64,000 nucleotides of DNA from the NCBI RefSeq assembly GCF_000223215.1, contig NC_017243.1, positions 806,001 through 870,000 on the forward strand. The letters are read 5' to 3'. The notes beneath the pieces are model-generated. The model was not told the DNA's origin, ran no database searches, and saw only the letters and a program-made list of their open reading frames with translations. Of the stretch, positions 44,516 to 54,842 are shown in pieces. The position numbers and the translations under genes were made by a program. The DNA comes from Brachyspira intermedia PWS/A. GTDB lineage: Bacteria; Spirochaetota; Brachyspiria; Brachyspirales; Brachyspiraceae. Numbering within the stretch: the stretch's first letter is position 1; every line of letters begins with the position of its first letter.

Positions 44516-45493
44516 ATGGAAAATGGTCATTTGTTAGAAGTAAAAAATTTAAGCGTATCTTTCTTTACGCCTCTTGGAGAAGTTAAAGCAGTTAATAATA
44601 TTTCATATAAATTAGATAAATCAAAAGTATTGGGTATAGTAGGAGAATCCGGAAGCGGTAAAAGTGTATCTGCATACTCTATTATGGGACTTATTGAAGA
44701 ACCCGGAAAGATTATGAATGGAGAAATACTTTTTGAAGGCACTGATTTAATTAAACTTTCAGAGCATGAAAAAAAGAAAATCAGAGGCGATTCAATATCA
44801 ATGATATTCCAAGACCCTATGACTTGTCTTAATCCTGTATACACAATAGGCAATCAGTTAATGGAAGCATTGACTACGCATCAAAAAATAAGCAAAACCG
44901 ATGCTATAGAGAGAATAGTTGAGCTTTTAACTTTAGTAGGTATTAATGAGCCTAGAAGAAGAATAAAACAGTATCCTCATGAGCTTTCAGGCGGTATGCG
45001 TCAGCGTATAATGATAGCTATGGCACTTGCAGGAGATCCTAAAATACTTATAGCTGATGAGCCTACAACTGCATTAGATGTTACTATACAGGCACAGATA
45101 CTTGAGCTTATAAAAGATATACAGAAAAAAATAAATATGGCTGTTATACTTATTACGCATGACTTTGGTATAGTAGCCGATATGGCTGATGATATTATAG
45201 TTATGTACGGCGGAGGTATTGTTGAGAGAGGAACAGTATTCGATATATTTGAACGTCCTAAACATCCTTATACTTTAGGGCTTTTGAAATCACTTCCTCG
45301 TATTGATATAAAACAGGACAGACTCATTCCTATAGAAGGAACACCAATAGACTTGCTTAATATGAAGGCAGGATGTCCTTTTAGTACAAGATGCGAAGAA
45401 TGTATGAAGGTATGTATTGATAATAAGCCGCCTATAACAGAATTTGAGAAAGGGCATTTTTCAGCTTGCTGGCTTCATCAAATGCCTAATTAA
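44516..45493 (+). CDS. oppD: Oligopeptide ABC transporter ATPase OppD
   Basis: The 325-residue ATPase has Walker A GESGSGKS (about 43), Q-loop IFQDPMTCLNP, signature LSGGMRQR (about 160), Walker B LIADEPTTALD and the H-loop THDFG. The C-terminal oligopeptide-transporter extension has the cysteine motif GCPFSTRCEECMKVC (about 290-305), which binds a 4Fe-4S cluster in some family members. It powers transport with OppF. It lies 12 bases after oppC. Confidence 0.95.
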   Translation: MENGHLLEVKNLSVSFFTPLGEVKAVNNISYKLDKSKVLGIVGESGSGKSVSAYSIMGLIEEPGKIMNGEILFEGTDLIKLSEHEKKKIRGDSISMIFQDPMTCLNPVYTIGNQLMEALTTHQKISKTDAIERIVELLTLVGINEPRRRIKQYPHELSGGMRQRIMIAMALAGDPKILIADEPTTALDVTIQAQILELIKDIQKKINMAVILITHDFGIVADMADDIIVMYGGGIVERGTVFDIFERPKHPYTLGLLKSLPRIDIKQDRLIPIEGTPIDLLNMKAGCPFSTRCEECMKVCIDNKPPITEFEKGHFSACWLHQMPN

Positions 45494-45557
45494 TTTTAAT
45501 ACTTTACTTAATTAATAAGAAGAAATAAAAAAATAGCGTTGTATAAAGAGAGTTTTT

Positions 45558-46520
45558 ATGGCACCTTTAATAGAAATACAAGATTTGAAACAACATTTTA
45601 AGATAAAAGGCGGATTCTTCGGAAGAAATATACAGACTGTAAAAGCTGTTGACGGAGTAACTTTTACCATAAATAAAGGAGAAACTTTCGGGCTTGTTGG
45701 AGAATCTGGAAGCGGTAAAACTACATTAGGAAGAACTTTGCTTCATTTATATAAACCTACCAGCGGAAAAATATTCTTTAATGGTGAAGAAGTTAATAAA
45801 GAAAATTATAGAAATTATGCTAAGAAAATGCAGATAATTTTCCAAGACCCTTATGCTTCACTTAATCCGCGTATGACAGTAGAAGATATAATAGGCGAGG
45901 CATTAGATGTTCATAAACTTTATTCTACAAAAGATGAGAGAAGAGAAAAAATAATAAATCTTCTTAAACTTGTAGGACTTAATGCTGAACAGGCACAGAG
46001 ATATCCTCATGAATTTTCAGGCGGACAAAGACAGCGTATAGGTATAGCCAGAGCTTTGGCAGTTAATCCAGAGTTTATAGTATGCGATGAGCCGGTATCG
46101 GCATTAGACGTTTCTATTCAGGCTCAAATTATAAATATGCTTTATGATATGCAGCAGGATATGGGACTTACTTATCTTTTCATTGCGCATGATTTGGCTG
46201 TAGTTCGTCAAATATCAAAAAGAATAGGTGTTATGTATTTGGGTAATATTGTTGAGCTTACTGACAGCGAATCATTATATACAAAATCGCTTCATCCTTA
46301 TACTCAGTCTTTGATTTCTGCAATACCTATATCAGAGCCGTCAATTGCAAAAACTAAACAGCGTATAATACTTTCAGGTGAAATACCTTCTCCAATAAAT
46401 CCTCCTTCAGGATGTAAATTTAGAACTAGATGTCCTAAAGCAGAAGCTATTTGTGCAGAGAAAGTTCCGGAGTTTAGAGAGGTTGAAACAGGTCATTACT
46501 GTGCTTGCCATCTGGTTTAA
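45558..46520 (+). CDS. oppF: Oligopeptide ABC transporter ATPase OppF
   Basis: The 320-residue second ATPase has Walker A GESGSGKTT (about 50), Q-loop IFQDPYASLNP, signature FSGGQRQRIG, Walker B VCDEPVSALD and H-loop AHDLA. Its C-terminal cysteine motif is GCKFRTRCPKAEAIC (about 294-308). It is the fourth gene of the operon, 64 bases after oppD, with GAGAG before the ATG. Confidence 0.95.
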   Translation: MAPLIEIQDLKQHFKIKGGFFGRNIQTVKAVDGVTFTINKGETFGLVGESGSGKTTLGRTLLHLYKPTSGKIFFNGEEVNKENYRNYAKKMQIIFQDPYASLNPRMTVEDIIGEALDVHKLYSTKDERREKIINLLKLVGLNAEQAQRYPHEFSGGQRQRIGIARALAVNPEFIVCDEPVSALDVSIQAQIINMLYDMQQDMGLTYLFIAHDLAVVRQISKRIGVMYLGNIVELTDSESLYTKSLHPYTQSLISAIPISEPSIAKTKQRIILSGEIPSPINPPSGCKFRTRCPKAEAICAEKVPEFREVETGHYCACHLV

Positions 46521-46632
46521 TAACATAATATTTATAATTTATATATTTTTGACATAAATTATATATAAAAATAAGTTATTTTAATCTCCATATACAGAGA
46601 ATAAATTTATAAATATATTAACTGCGATATAA

Positions 46633-46972
46633 AAATATGCTGAAGGAAAACCATTTATAATAGTGCCTTATGAAGAAGATTATTTTGATAGTATGTAGAT
46701 GGCTTATTTTCCAAATTTATATTGGAACATAGATGATAATGTAAAGTTGACATATTTTTATATATTATGAAGTTGAGAATGTAAAACTAAAAACTACAGG
46801 TAAAGCAAAATATTATGATGATATATTAAATAATTTGCCTAATAATGCAGAAATGATTGCAGGTGATGACAAATTAAGAGTTTACAGATATATTGAAAAG
46901 CACTATATTAATGCAAACTATATATTTTTTCTAAAAAACTCTATTTTATATAAATATTATAGTCTAAAATAA
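46633..46972 (+). pseudogene. Decayed gene remnant between oppF and oppA
   Basis: Three protein-like pieces follow each other: YAEGKPFIIVPYEEDYFDSM (stop at 46696-46698), then in the same frame MAYFPNLYWNIDDNVKLTYF (stop), then in another frame a 60-residue piece including GKAKYYDDILNNLPNNAEM, ending at 46970-46972. The codon use is normal but interrupted. It looks like a small gene undergoing decay; its family is not recognised. The rest of the 46521-47051 gap holds the oppA promoter and AT-rich DNA. Confidence 0.5.
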
Positions 46973-46992
46973 TTTATATTATTAATTTTTTC

Positions 46993-47020
46993 TTGACAAT
47001 ACTTTATTATGAAATATAAT
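46993..47020 (+). promoter_or_regulatory. Promoter of oppA
   Basis: TTGACA (46993-46998), a 16-base spacer and perfect TATAAT (47015-47020), 31 bases before the oppA ATG. It shows that oppA can be transcribed apart from oppBCDF. Confidence 0.75.
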
Positions 47021-47051
47021 TCCAATAAATAACATACTAAGGTTAGGTACA

Positions 47052-48656
47052 ATGAAAAAGTATTTTTATTTAGTTTTTATTATTTCTGTTTTTATATTTT
47101 CATGTTCAAACAAATCTAATATCGAAGATAATACAGTATATGTAAATTTAGGTGCTGAACCTAAAACTATAGATCCTGCTTTGAATATAACATTGCAAGG
47201 ATCTACTTATGTAACACATTTATTTGAATGTTTAACTACTAAGTATAAAGATATTGCCATTCAGCCTGGAGCAGCAGAGAGTTGGGATATATCTGAAGAC
47301 GGACTTACATATATATTTCATTTAAGAACTAATGGAAAATGGTCTGATGGAAAGCCTTTAACTGCCCATGATTTTGAATATTCTTGGAAAAGGGTAGTTG
47401 ATCCTGATACTGCAAGCGAACCTAGTTATTTATTTGAACCTATACTTAATTTTTCTAATGTTAATGGCGGATATATGCCTGTTGATGAATTTGGTATAAA
47501 AGCTATAGATGATTATACTTTAGAAGTGAAATTGGAATATCCTACAGCTTATTTTTTGGAGCTTGTTAACTTGCCGGTATTTTCACCAGTAAGAAAGGAT
47601 ATGGTAGAAAAAGATCCTGATAATTGGACTAGAAACCCTAAAACTTGTATAGGTAATGGAGCTTTTGCTTTATATGAAAGAAAACCTGATCAAAGTATTA
47701 CAGTTATAAAAAATACTAATTATTGGGGAGCTGACACTATAGTTGCTGAAAAAATTAAATTTGTTCTTATGGATAATCCTAATTCTGCAGTGGCAGGAGT
47801 GAAAGAGGGTTCTTTACATTTTTCAGATCAATTCCCTTATCAAGATATAGATACTTTGAGAGAGGAAGGCTATATTGATACTGCAACAAGAATAGGTACT
47901 CAGTATTATGCTTTGAATACAACTAATGAAACTTTAAAAGATAAAAGAGTAAGAAAGGCATTATCTCTTGCAATAGATAGAAACTATATAGTTGAAAATG
48001 TTTTAAAGTCTGGTAAGCCTGCAGGATCATTAGTTCCTTGGGGAGTTACAGATGTTGAGGGATATTTCAGAGATAATGCTGGAGAATATATAAGCACCAA
48101 TAAAGAAGATTATAAAAAGAATGTAGAAGAAGCTCAGAGATTAATGGCTGAAGCAGGTTATCCTAATGGGGAAGGTTTTCCTGTATTAGAATTTTTCCTT
48201 ACTTTTAGTAATGATATACCTATGTTTGAAGCTGTTCAGAATATGTGGAAAGTTAATCTTGGAATAGATGTTAAACTTACTCAAATGGAATTTGCTCCAT
48301 TTATACATGCATTCAGAACAGAAAGAAATTATACTATGGCTGCAGCAAGCTGGACAGGAAGTTATAATGATCCTACTACTTTCTTGGGTATGTTTGTAAG
48401 CTATTCATATAAAAACCATTCTTTATTTACGAATAAAGCATTTGATGATGCAATAATTACAGCTTCAAGAACTATAGATCAGAATATTAGAATGAGAGAA
48501 TTGCATAAAGCTGAAAAAATATTGATAGAAGATGAGGCGGTTATAATACCTATAGCATATTTTGAACCTGCTGTATTAAAAAGTCCGAATTTGAAAGATG
48601 TATTTTATATACCTTTTGCTCAGTATAAATTTTCATATTCTTATTTAGAAAAATAA
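47052..48656 (+). CDS. oppA: Oligopeptide-binding lipoprotein OppA
   Basis: The 534-residue SBP family 5 protein has a lipoprotein signal (IISVFIFSCSNKS, Cys about 18), then VYVNLGAEPKTIDPALN, the family block YIFHLRTNGKWSDGKPL, and DKRVRKALSLAIDRNYIVENV-like segments. It presents peptides to OppBCDF. It is closely similar to the TPP-controlled binding protein at 14614-16221, so both could serve the same permease. AAGGTTAGG precedes the ATG. Confidence 0.93.
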   Translation: MKKYFYLVFIISVFIFSCSNKSNIEDNTVYVNLGAEPKTIDPALNITLQGSTYVTHLFECLTTKYKDIAIQPGAAESWDISEDGLTYIFHLRTNGKWSDGKPLTAHDFEYSWKRVVDPDTASEPSYLFEPILNFSNVNGGYMPVDEFGIKAIDDYTLEVKLEYPTAYFLELVNLPVFSPVRKDMVEKDPDNWTRNPKTCIGNGAFALYERKPDQSITVIKNTNYWGADTIVAEKIKFVLMDNPNSAVAGVKEGSLHFSDQFPYQDIDTLREEGYIDTATRIGTQYYALNTTNETLKDKRVRKALSLAIDRNYIVENVLKSGKPAGSLVPWGVTDVEGYFRDNAGEYISTNKEDYKKNVEEAQRLMAEAGYPNGEGFPVLEFFLTFSNDIPMFEAVQNMWKVNLGIDVKLTQMEFAPFIHAFRTERNYTMAAASWTGSYNDPTTFLGMFVSYSYKNHSLFTNKAFDDAIITASRTIDQNIRMRELHKAEKILIEDEAVIIPIAYFEPAVLKSPNLKDVFYIPFAQYKFSYSYLEK

Positions 48657-48728
48657 ATATTGATTTATGCCAAAAAATGTATATCATGTAGTATATGTGG
48701 AAATTTGATTACTGGGGAACAATTTATT

Positions 48729-49171
48729 ATGGAAGACATTTTTATAGGAAAATTAATTAAAGAACTGCATACAACTTTAGATAATAGATTTAATAGATTT
48801 TTGGATAAACATAAACTAACATCTTCACAGATGGATATACTGATGTTTCTTTATCGTAATGAAGAAAAAGTCATAAATCAAAGGGATATAGAAAATTTTT
48901 TGGGCTTAAGTAATCCTACAATAGCGGGTACTTTATATCGTCTTGAAAAAAGGGTTTTATAAAAAGAAAAGTAAGCTTGGAAGATAAGAGGTATAAGGAA
49001 ATTTATCTTACTCAAAAAAGTAAAAAATTGAAAGAAATTGTATTTGAAGATATAAGAAAAAATAATGAAGTTATGTTTTCAAATATGTCTGATGAAGAAA
49101 AAGAAACTTTAGTTTTTATAATACAAAAACTTCTTAGTAATATACAAGATAGAGATAATACTTTTAACTAG
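48729..49171 (+). pseudogene. MarR-family regulator, frameshifted at A6
   Basis: The first half (from ATG 48729, after GGGGAA) encodes the N-terminal helices and wHTH of a MarR protein (LTSSQMDILMFLYRN, RDIENFLGLSNPTIAGTLYRLEK). The frame breaks at A6 (48946-48951) and stops at 48960-48962. The second half in the next frame gives the wing and C-terminal dimer helices (RKVSLEDKRYKEIYLT and on to 49171). One more A would rebuild a normal protein of about 147 residues. It follows oppA by 72 bases and may regulate it. Confidence 0.75.
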
Positions 49172-49200
49172 CTTTATATGAGGTAAATACAAATAAAGTT

Positions 49201-50003
49201 ATGCATTCTATTGAAGTTGATAAAAAAGCAAAAAAATATTATTCAATTATTTCTGGAAAAACGGCTGGATAGATGATAATAAAATGCATATAAATGAAGA
49301 AGATTTTTTATATGCAAAAGAAAAAGGCTTGATGTTTGACTTTTCAAAAGAAATTATTAAATATAATGATCTTATAAAAAATATATATATTCTAATAAAA
49401 GAAATTGATTTTAATAATACAGTCAAAGCCTTTTTATGCAGTTTATCATCTAGGGCAGTTCATTTAAGAAGTTTCATATCTAGTTATTATTTATCTAAAA
49501 AAATGATGTCTTATGATTTTTCAAACACTGAAAATATAGAAAAAGAATTTTATAATAAATACAATATTATGATAGATGATTTTCATTTAGAATATCAGAA
49601 TGTTTATAATTTTGAGAAATATAAATGGGGCGGAGTGAGACTTGAACATTTATCGTATATTTATTTTGATTTAAGAGAGTTTAGTAAAATTGATTTTGAG
49701 TTCAATCCTACAAAAGAAGATATAAATATTTTTAATGCTATATTAGAAAGAATAGATTCTTATAATATAAAAAATGATTCCGCAAATAAAATGCAGGCAG
49801 TATTAAAAGATATATTAAAATCATCAAAAGCTGAAAGGATTATTTTTTTGGAAATACTTGCATATTTAGATATTTTAGAAGCCAAAGAAGAAAGAGAGTA
49901 CAGAGATACTGAATTATCAGAAAAGCTAATGAATTGGAGAGGAGGCGATTCCTATAATAAAATTAATGCTAAAAATATATTCGGAAATTATTTATTAATT
50001 TAA
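49201..50003 (+). pseudogene. Hypothetical protein, frameshifted near its start
   Basis: A frame starting with ATG 49201 (MHSIEVDKKAKK) shifts at A7 (49230-49236) into the frame ILFNYFWKNGWIDDNK, which runs on without break to the stop at 50001-50003. One more A would join them into about 268 residues. The remaining frame can also start at ATG 49284 (239 residues). The protein is soluble, helical and acidic; I do not recognise its family. It overlaps the convergent membrane gene by four bases. Confidence 0.55.
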
Positions 50004-51197
50004 TTTATATACATTATTGGCATAACAAAGCATACAAATACAGAAAATACTAAATATACATATACAAACATTATAGGATTATTATCTATGACTATATTTA
50101 ATGTATTATTATCCTCTCTGTTTTGAAATGAACTTATAAAAGATTTAATAGTATTTATAGAAATCAATATTAAATGTATTAAAAATATAATATTCAAAAT
50201 GATTAATGTTAATTTATTAGGAGTGAGTCCGTAATTTACTATTCTATATATAGTTGCTGTGATAGTTAATATGTCGAAAAGTAATGCAAATATTGGAACT
50301 ATCAGATACATTGCTTTTATGAATATATTTGATTTCTTCTCCATTCTTGTAAACATTAAATTGATTATAGTTAATGATAGAATTATATTATATAATATAT
50401 ATACGAATCTATTATCATATGGTCTTGATTCATAAGGAATCATAAGAAACATCATTATAAATATAGTAAATAGGTTAATCACTAAAAGGAATCTTGAAAT
50501 ATACATTGATATTATAGATTTGGTACTATTATATATTTTGTATGCTATAAACGGTACGAATCCATACAAAAATATTATAAGACATATAATAATTTTTGCT
50601 ATTGTAAATCCAATATCTGTTGATGATGAAAATAATGCCGCTATAGAAAATCCAACTATGAAAAGTCCATAAAATAATATACCTAAAATGGTACTGCTTC
50701 CTGTATTAAGTATTAAGAACCACATAAAAGTATCTCCGAATGAAGTAAAAAAGTCAGATATAGAATCAGTATCCATTACATTAAATGAATTGTATGAAAG
50801 CATCATTATTACGAAAAATATAATATTAAAAATATAATTCTATTTGCTAATATTTGAAAGTCTGGAGTATCGAGAGGAGGCATATAAACATAGTTAAAAA
50901 ATATATTAGAAAAACTTGCAATCAAAGATATAAATAGAAATGATAAAAATGTAATTAAAATAAGTTTTTATTTAAATTATTTAAATGAAAAATTATAGTA
51001 AAACAAAATAGATAAAAACTAATAAAGAAATGCATATTTAAAAATATTGGAAGTATATAGTTTTCATCTATATTCGTTAATGTAATTATATAAATACATG
51101 TAGGAATAGTTGATATTGTTGCTATTAATAAATATAGTAATGTTTTTAAATAATTCTTATTTTTTGTATTATTTGGATTAGTTAAATTATTATTCAT
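50000..51197 (-). pseudogene. Multi-pass membrane protein (DUF4153-like), two frameshifts
   Basis: From ATG 51197 (MNNNLTNPNNTKNKN) the frame is open to a stop at 50955-50957. The sense continues in another frame (LITFLSFLFISLIASFSN, VYMPPLDTPDFQ), then in a third to 50000. The breaks are at T4 (50957-50960) and T5 (50804-50808), and one T more at each would give one protein of about 398 residues. The whole has ten or more membrane segments. The motif RIVNYGLTPNKL resembles the RYGLT segment of DUF4153 proteins. Function is unknown. Confidence 0.6.
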
Positions 51198-51345
51198 TTC
51201 ATAAACTCCGTAATTTGACTAATAATATATATCATAAACCAAAAAAATCAATGTAAATAATAGAATGCTTTTTATTGAAAAAACTCTTTTTTTATATTAA
51301 ACTTGAATAATTATAAATCATATCAAAAATATTGGGATTTGAAAT

Positions 51346-52203
51346 ATGTATAATAATATAGAAAATTATTTTTATGAGTTTTATAAAAAATTGGAGAAAG
51401 ATTCTGTATTAATGGCATTAGATTTTAATATGGATAATACATCATCAGAGAATTCTAAATTATATACTATAGATAAAAGTTATAAAGTAATAAAAAATGA
51501 TATAACAAATATTTTATCTGGATATTTATTTAATGATAATTTATTAGTTCATAATGGAAAATTGTATAATAAATCAGAAATATATGACAATAAAGAGTAT
51601 ATAAATAAATTGATAAATGAAGCATTTGATAAAAATATATTGTATGGTATACCTTCATATTTTGCAGATGATACTAAAAAAATTAATAAGGCTTTATTTT
51701 TAGATAGGGACGGTGTTTTAATTGAAGATGTTGGATATATAGGAACTACTGATAGAGTAAAAATAAATTCAGATTTTATTGATATAGTTAAACATGCAAA
51801 TGATAAAGGATATATTACAATAGTAACAACAAATCAGGCAGGCGTATCATACAATTATTATACTAATGAAGATGTGAATAATGTTCATAAATACATATAC
51901 GATGAATATAAAAATAAAGGTGCAATTATAGATGATTTTTATTATTGTCCTTATCATATTAAAGGGCATGTAGAGCCTTATAATATAGTTTCTATGTTAA
52001 GAAAACCTGAATGCGGAATGCATTTGCTTGCTTCAAAAAAATATAATATAGATTTATTTAATTCTTTTATGATAGGCGATAGAGATACTGATATTGTAAA
52101 AATACCTTATCTTCGTACATTATTAGTTGCTACAGATGTTTATGATATAGAAAATAAAGATAATATAGTAAAAATAGATGATATATATAATATTATTAAA
52201 TAA
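51346..52203 (+). CDS. HAD-IIIA phosphatase, HisB-N/GmhB-like, with extra N-domain
   Basis: The 285 residues comprise an unrecognised N-terminal domain (1-112) and a HAD phosphatase domain (about 113-285). Motif I is ALFLDRDGVLIED (both catalytic Asp), motif II IVTTNQAG, and motif III/IV FMIGDRDTDI. The region CPYHIKGHVEPY holds Cys/His that may be part of the metal site seen in GmhB and HisB-N. The likely reaction is removal of phosphate from a sugar bisphosphate or histidinol phosphate. The N-domain recalls a small nucleotidyl- or sugar-binding fold but cannot be named. Confidence 0.78.
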   Translation: MYNNIENYFYEFYKKLEKDSVLMALDFNMDNTSSENSKLYTIDKSYKVIKNDITNILSGYLFNDNLLVHNGKLYNKSEIYDNKEYINKLINEAFDKNILYGIPSYFADDTKKINKALFLDRDGVLIEDVGYIGTTDRVKINSDFIDIVKHANDKGYITIVTTNQAGVSYNYYTNEDVNNVHKYIYDEYKNKGAIIDDFYYCPYHIKGHVEPYNIVSMLRKPECGMHLLASKKYNIDLFNSFMIGDRDTDIVKIPYLRTLLVATDVYDIENKDNIVKIDDIYNIIK

Positions 52204-52219
52204 ATATCATTTATAAAAA

Positions 52220-52276
52220 ATAGACTTATTAAAAACTAATAGTTGATTATGTTAATTAGTTTTTTAATAAGTCTAT
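52220..52276. terminator. Bidirectional terminator between HAD gene and cheA
   Basis: A long stem (52220-52240 with 52255-52276) pairs ATAGACTTATTAAAAACTAA with its complement with one unpaired base. It separates two convergent genes. Confidence 0.85.
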
Positions 52277-52292
52277 TATATTTTAAGCAAAT

Positions 52293-54689
52293 TTATTGCT
52301 GTATTTCAGGTATTTCATTATTTTTTAATTTTTCAATAAAGCTTCTTAAATCGTTTTTATTGCCTTTATTATTATTGACTTTTCCTCTTTCAATGATTCT
52401 CTTAGTACCAAGACTTACTATTGTTTGTATATCCAAAATGAAGCTTACAGTACCATCACCCAAAACAGTGGCCCCTGCTAAACCTTCTGATTTTGTAATA
52501 TTATCTTTAAGAGTTTTAATAACTATATCTTGTTCACCTATTAAGTTATTAACAAGTAATGCTACTTTTTTACCTTCAGAAGAAAGTATAACAGCATAGT
52601 AAGATTTTATATTATTGTATCTTGAAGGAAGTCTGAATAATTCTTTAATACTTAGTACATTGATAACATCATCTCTAACTTTGATAACTTCTATTCCTTC
52701 CAATTCTTGAATATCTTTAACATCTATTTTTACAGTTTCTAATATACTGTTAATAGGAACTGCATAATATTCTTTTTCAGCATCAACTATAAGAGCCTGA
52801 ATAATAGCAACAGTAAGAGGAATTCTTAGGAAGAAAGTAGAACCTTTTCCCCATTCTGTTTCTATACCTACAGTACCATTTATTTTCTCCAAACTTTTCT
52901 TAACAACATCCATACCAACACCCCTTCCGGATACATTGGTAATTTTAGCAGCAGTAGAGAAACCAGGAGCAAATATATATTCAAGCATTTGTCTTTCTGA
53001 AAGTTTAGCATCAGCAGATACAAGTCCTTTTTTAACGGCACTTTCAAATATTTTTTGAGGTATCATTCCTTTACCATCATCTGATATTTTTATGATGATC
53101 AAGTTACCCTCATGCGAAGCACTCAAAACAACAGTACCTGTTCTAGGCTTTCCAGCTTTTTCCCTATCTTCAGGAAGTTCTATACCATGGTCCATAGCAT
53201 TTCTTATGATGTGAACTAATGGGTCAACTAAAACTTCAATAACGGATTTATCTAATTCAGTTTCCTCTCCGTACATTTCTAATTTTACTTCTTTACCTAA
53301 ATCTCTTGATAAATCTCTTATAAGGCGAGGGAATCTGTTAAAAGTTTGAGCTATAGGAAGCATCCTAATTTTCATTACAGTTTCCTGAAGTTCATTTGTT
53401 ACCCTTGTAAGAAGCTGATAAGAGTTTCTGAATCTGTCCAAAGTATTTTTAAACTCTTCTTCCATTTTTACAAATTCGTTTAATTTATTATTGAATCCGT
53501 CAATATATGTGTTTCTGATTTCTTTAGCTTCTTTTTTCTGTAAATGCTCTTCAAATTTTCTAAGTATCTGAACAATACTATCTCTATAATATCTTTTTAC
53601 TTCATTGATGCCAGTACCTATAATTTTTTGATATGAAGTAAGATCATCATCATACTGTACATAAGAACTTTTATTTGTTACAAGCTCTCCAACTTGGTTC
53701 ATCATAGCATCAATTCTATCACTTTCTACCCTTAAGAATGAACTTTGTCTTTCTACTTTATGATCTTTACCGCCTTTAGCAGCATCAGGTTTTTTAGCAG
53801 CATTTGAAGAAGCAGAAGATTCTTTTGCTTTTTGAGCTTCTTCTTTTTGTTTTTTCTCTTGAAGGAATTTTTCATATTCTTCAAGTATTATTTCTTCTAT
53901 TGATATTTCTTTAGTAACATCAGGTAAGGTAATAGCATCTATTATTGTTTGATCTTCTTTAATAGCGGCTAGTATATAAGTTACATGTTCATAGAATTCA
54001 TCACCTTCCAAGGCTTCAAGAGGAGGTATACTTCCCATTATTTCGCCTACATCTTTTAATGCAACGAATACTTGAACCCCACCTACAGTTCTCATAGGGC
54101 TTTCAGGATCAAAACTTACATGAACCAATTTTGTTTTAACATTTTCTTCTACATTATCCCTTATTATTCCTAATAAATCGCTGTCATTTGGAAGAAGTTC
54201 ATATTTATTTATCTTTTTTTCAGCTTCAGGGGCAGCAGGAGCATTTCCAGATGGAGCTGCAGCAGGAGCATCTCCAGAAGAAGGGGCAGGACCTTGTCCT
54301 AATTTCATGTTTTTGAAATCTTCTAATTTTTTTATTTCCGCTTCTATATCTCCTGAATATTCGCTTTCTTCGCTTGCAGTATTAATAAGGTCTTTTAATA
54401 TATCTATACCTTTTAAAAGTACATCTATAGTAGCATCATCTACTTCTATTTTATTATTTCTTATTAAATCTAATAAGTCTTCAAATCTGTGGGCGTATTT
54501 TTGTGTTTCAACGAGTTCTACAGCACCGGCACTTCCTTTTAAAGTATGAACGGCCCTAAATATTTCCTGTATTGCATCAACATTGTTTCTTTCATTATCC
54601 AAAATAAGAATATTTTGTTCAAGTCTATCTAGCATTTCAAATGCTTCTTCAAAGAAATCTTTAAGCAGACTTTTTATATAATCATCCAT
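52293..54689 (-). CDS. cheA: Chemotaxis histidine kinase CheA
   Basis: The 798-residue kinase contains an Hpt domain with the phosphorylated His in AVHTLKGSAGAVE (about 44-56), an Ala/Pro-rich linker (about 130-160), a CheY/CheB-binding-like domain (about 165-280), the dimerisation domain (about 325-470), the ATPase domain with N-box RNAMDHGIELP, DDGKGM and GRGVGMDVVKKSL, and a C-terminal CheW-like domain (about 640-775). It transfers phosphate to CheY to set flagellar rotation. GGGGCG precedes the ATG. No other chemotaxis gene lies in the window. Confidence 0.96.
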   Translation of the reverse strand: MDDYIKSLLKDFFEEAFEMLDRLEQNILILDNERNNVDAIQEIFRAVHTLKGSAGAVELVETQKYAHRFEDLLDLIRNNKIEVDDATIDVLLKGIDILKDLINTASEESEYSGDIEAEIKKLEDFKNMKLGQGPAPSSGDAPAAAPSGNAPAAPEAEKKINKYELLPNDSDLLGIIRDNVEENVKTKLVHVSFDPESPMRTVGGVQVFVALKDVGEIMGSIPPLEALEGDEFYEHVTYILAAIKEDQTIIDAITLPDVTKEISIEEIILEEYEKFLQEKKQKEEAQKAKESSASSNAAKKPDAAKGGKDHKVERQSSFLRVESDRIDAMMNQVGELVTNKSSYVQYDDDLTSYQKIIGTGINEVKRYYRDSIVQILRKFEEHLQKKEAKEIRNTYIDGFNNKLNEFVKMEEEFKNTLDRFRNSYQLLTRVTNELQETVMKIRMLPIAQTFNRFPRLIRDLSRDLGKEVKLEMYGEETELDKSVIEVLVDPLVHIIRNAMDHGIELPEDREKAGKPRTGTVVLSASHEGNLIIIKISDDGKGMIPQKIFESAVKKGLVSADAKLSERQMLEYIFAPGFSTAAKITNVSGRGVGMDVVKKSLEKINGTVGIETEWGKGSTFFLRIPLTVAIIQALIVDAEKEYYAVPINSILETVKIDVKDIQELEGIEVIKVRDDVINVLSIKELFRLPSRYNNIKSYYAVILSSEGKKVALLVNNLIGEQDIVIKTLKDNITKSEGLAGATVLGDGTVSFILDIQTIVSLGTKRIIERGKVNNNKGNKNDLRSFIEKLKNNEIPEIQQ

Positions 54690-54842
54690 TTACACGCCCC
54701 ATAAAATTGAAAATCTTATTATATATTATCGTAAAAACCTAAAAATATCTATAGCAAATAATATTTTGCTTGAAAATATACTATTTTATTATATGATAAA
54801 AATAGTTAAATGTCTACTTTTTTATTTTAAAGGGGTGCAAAA

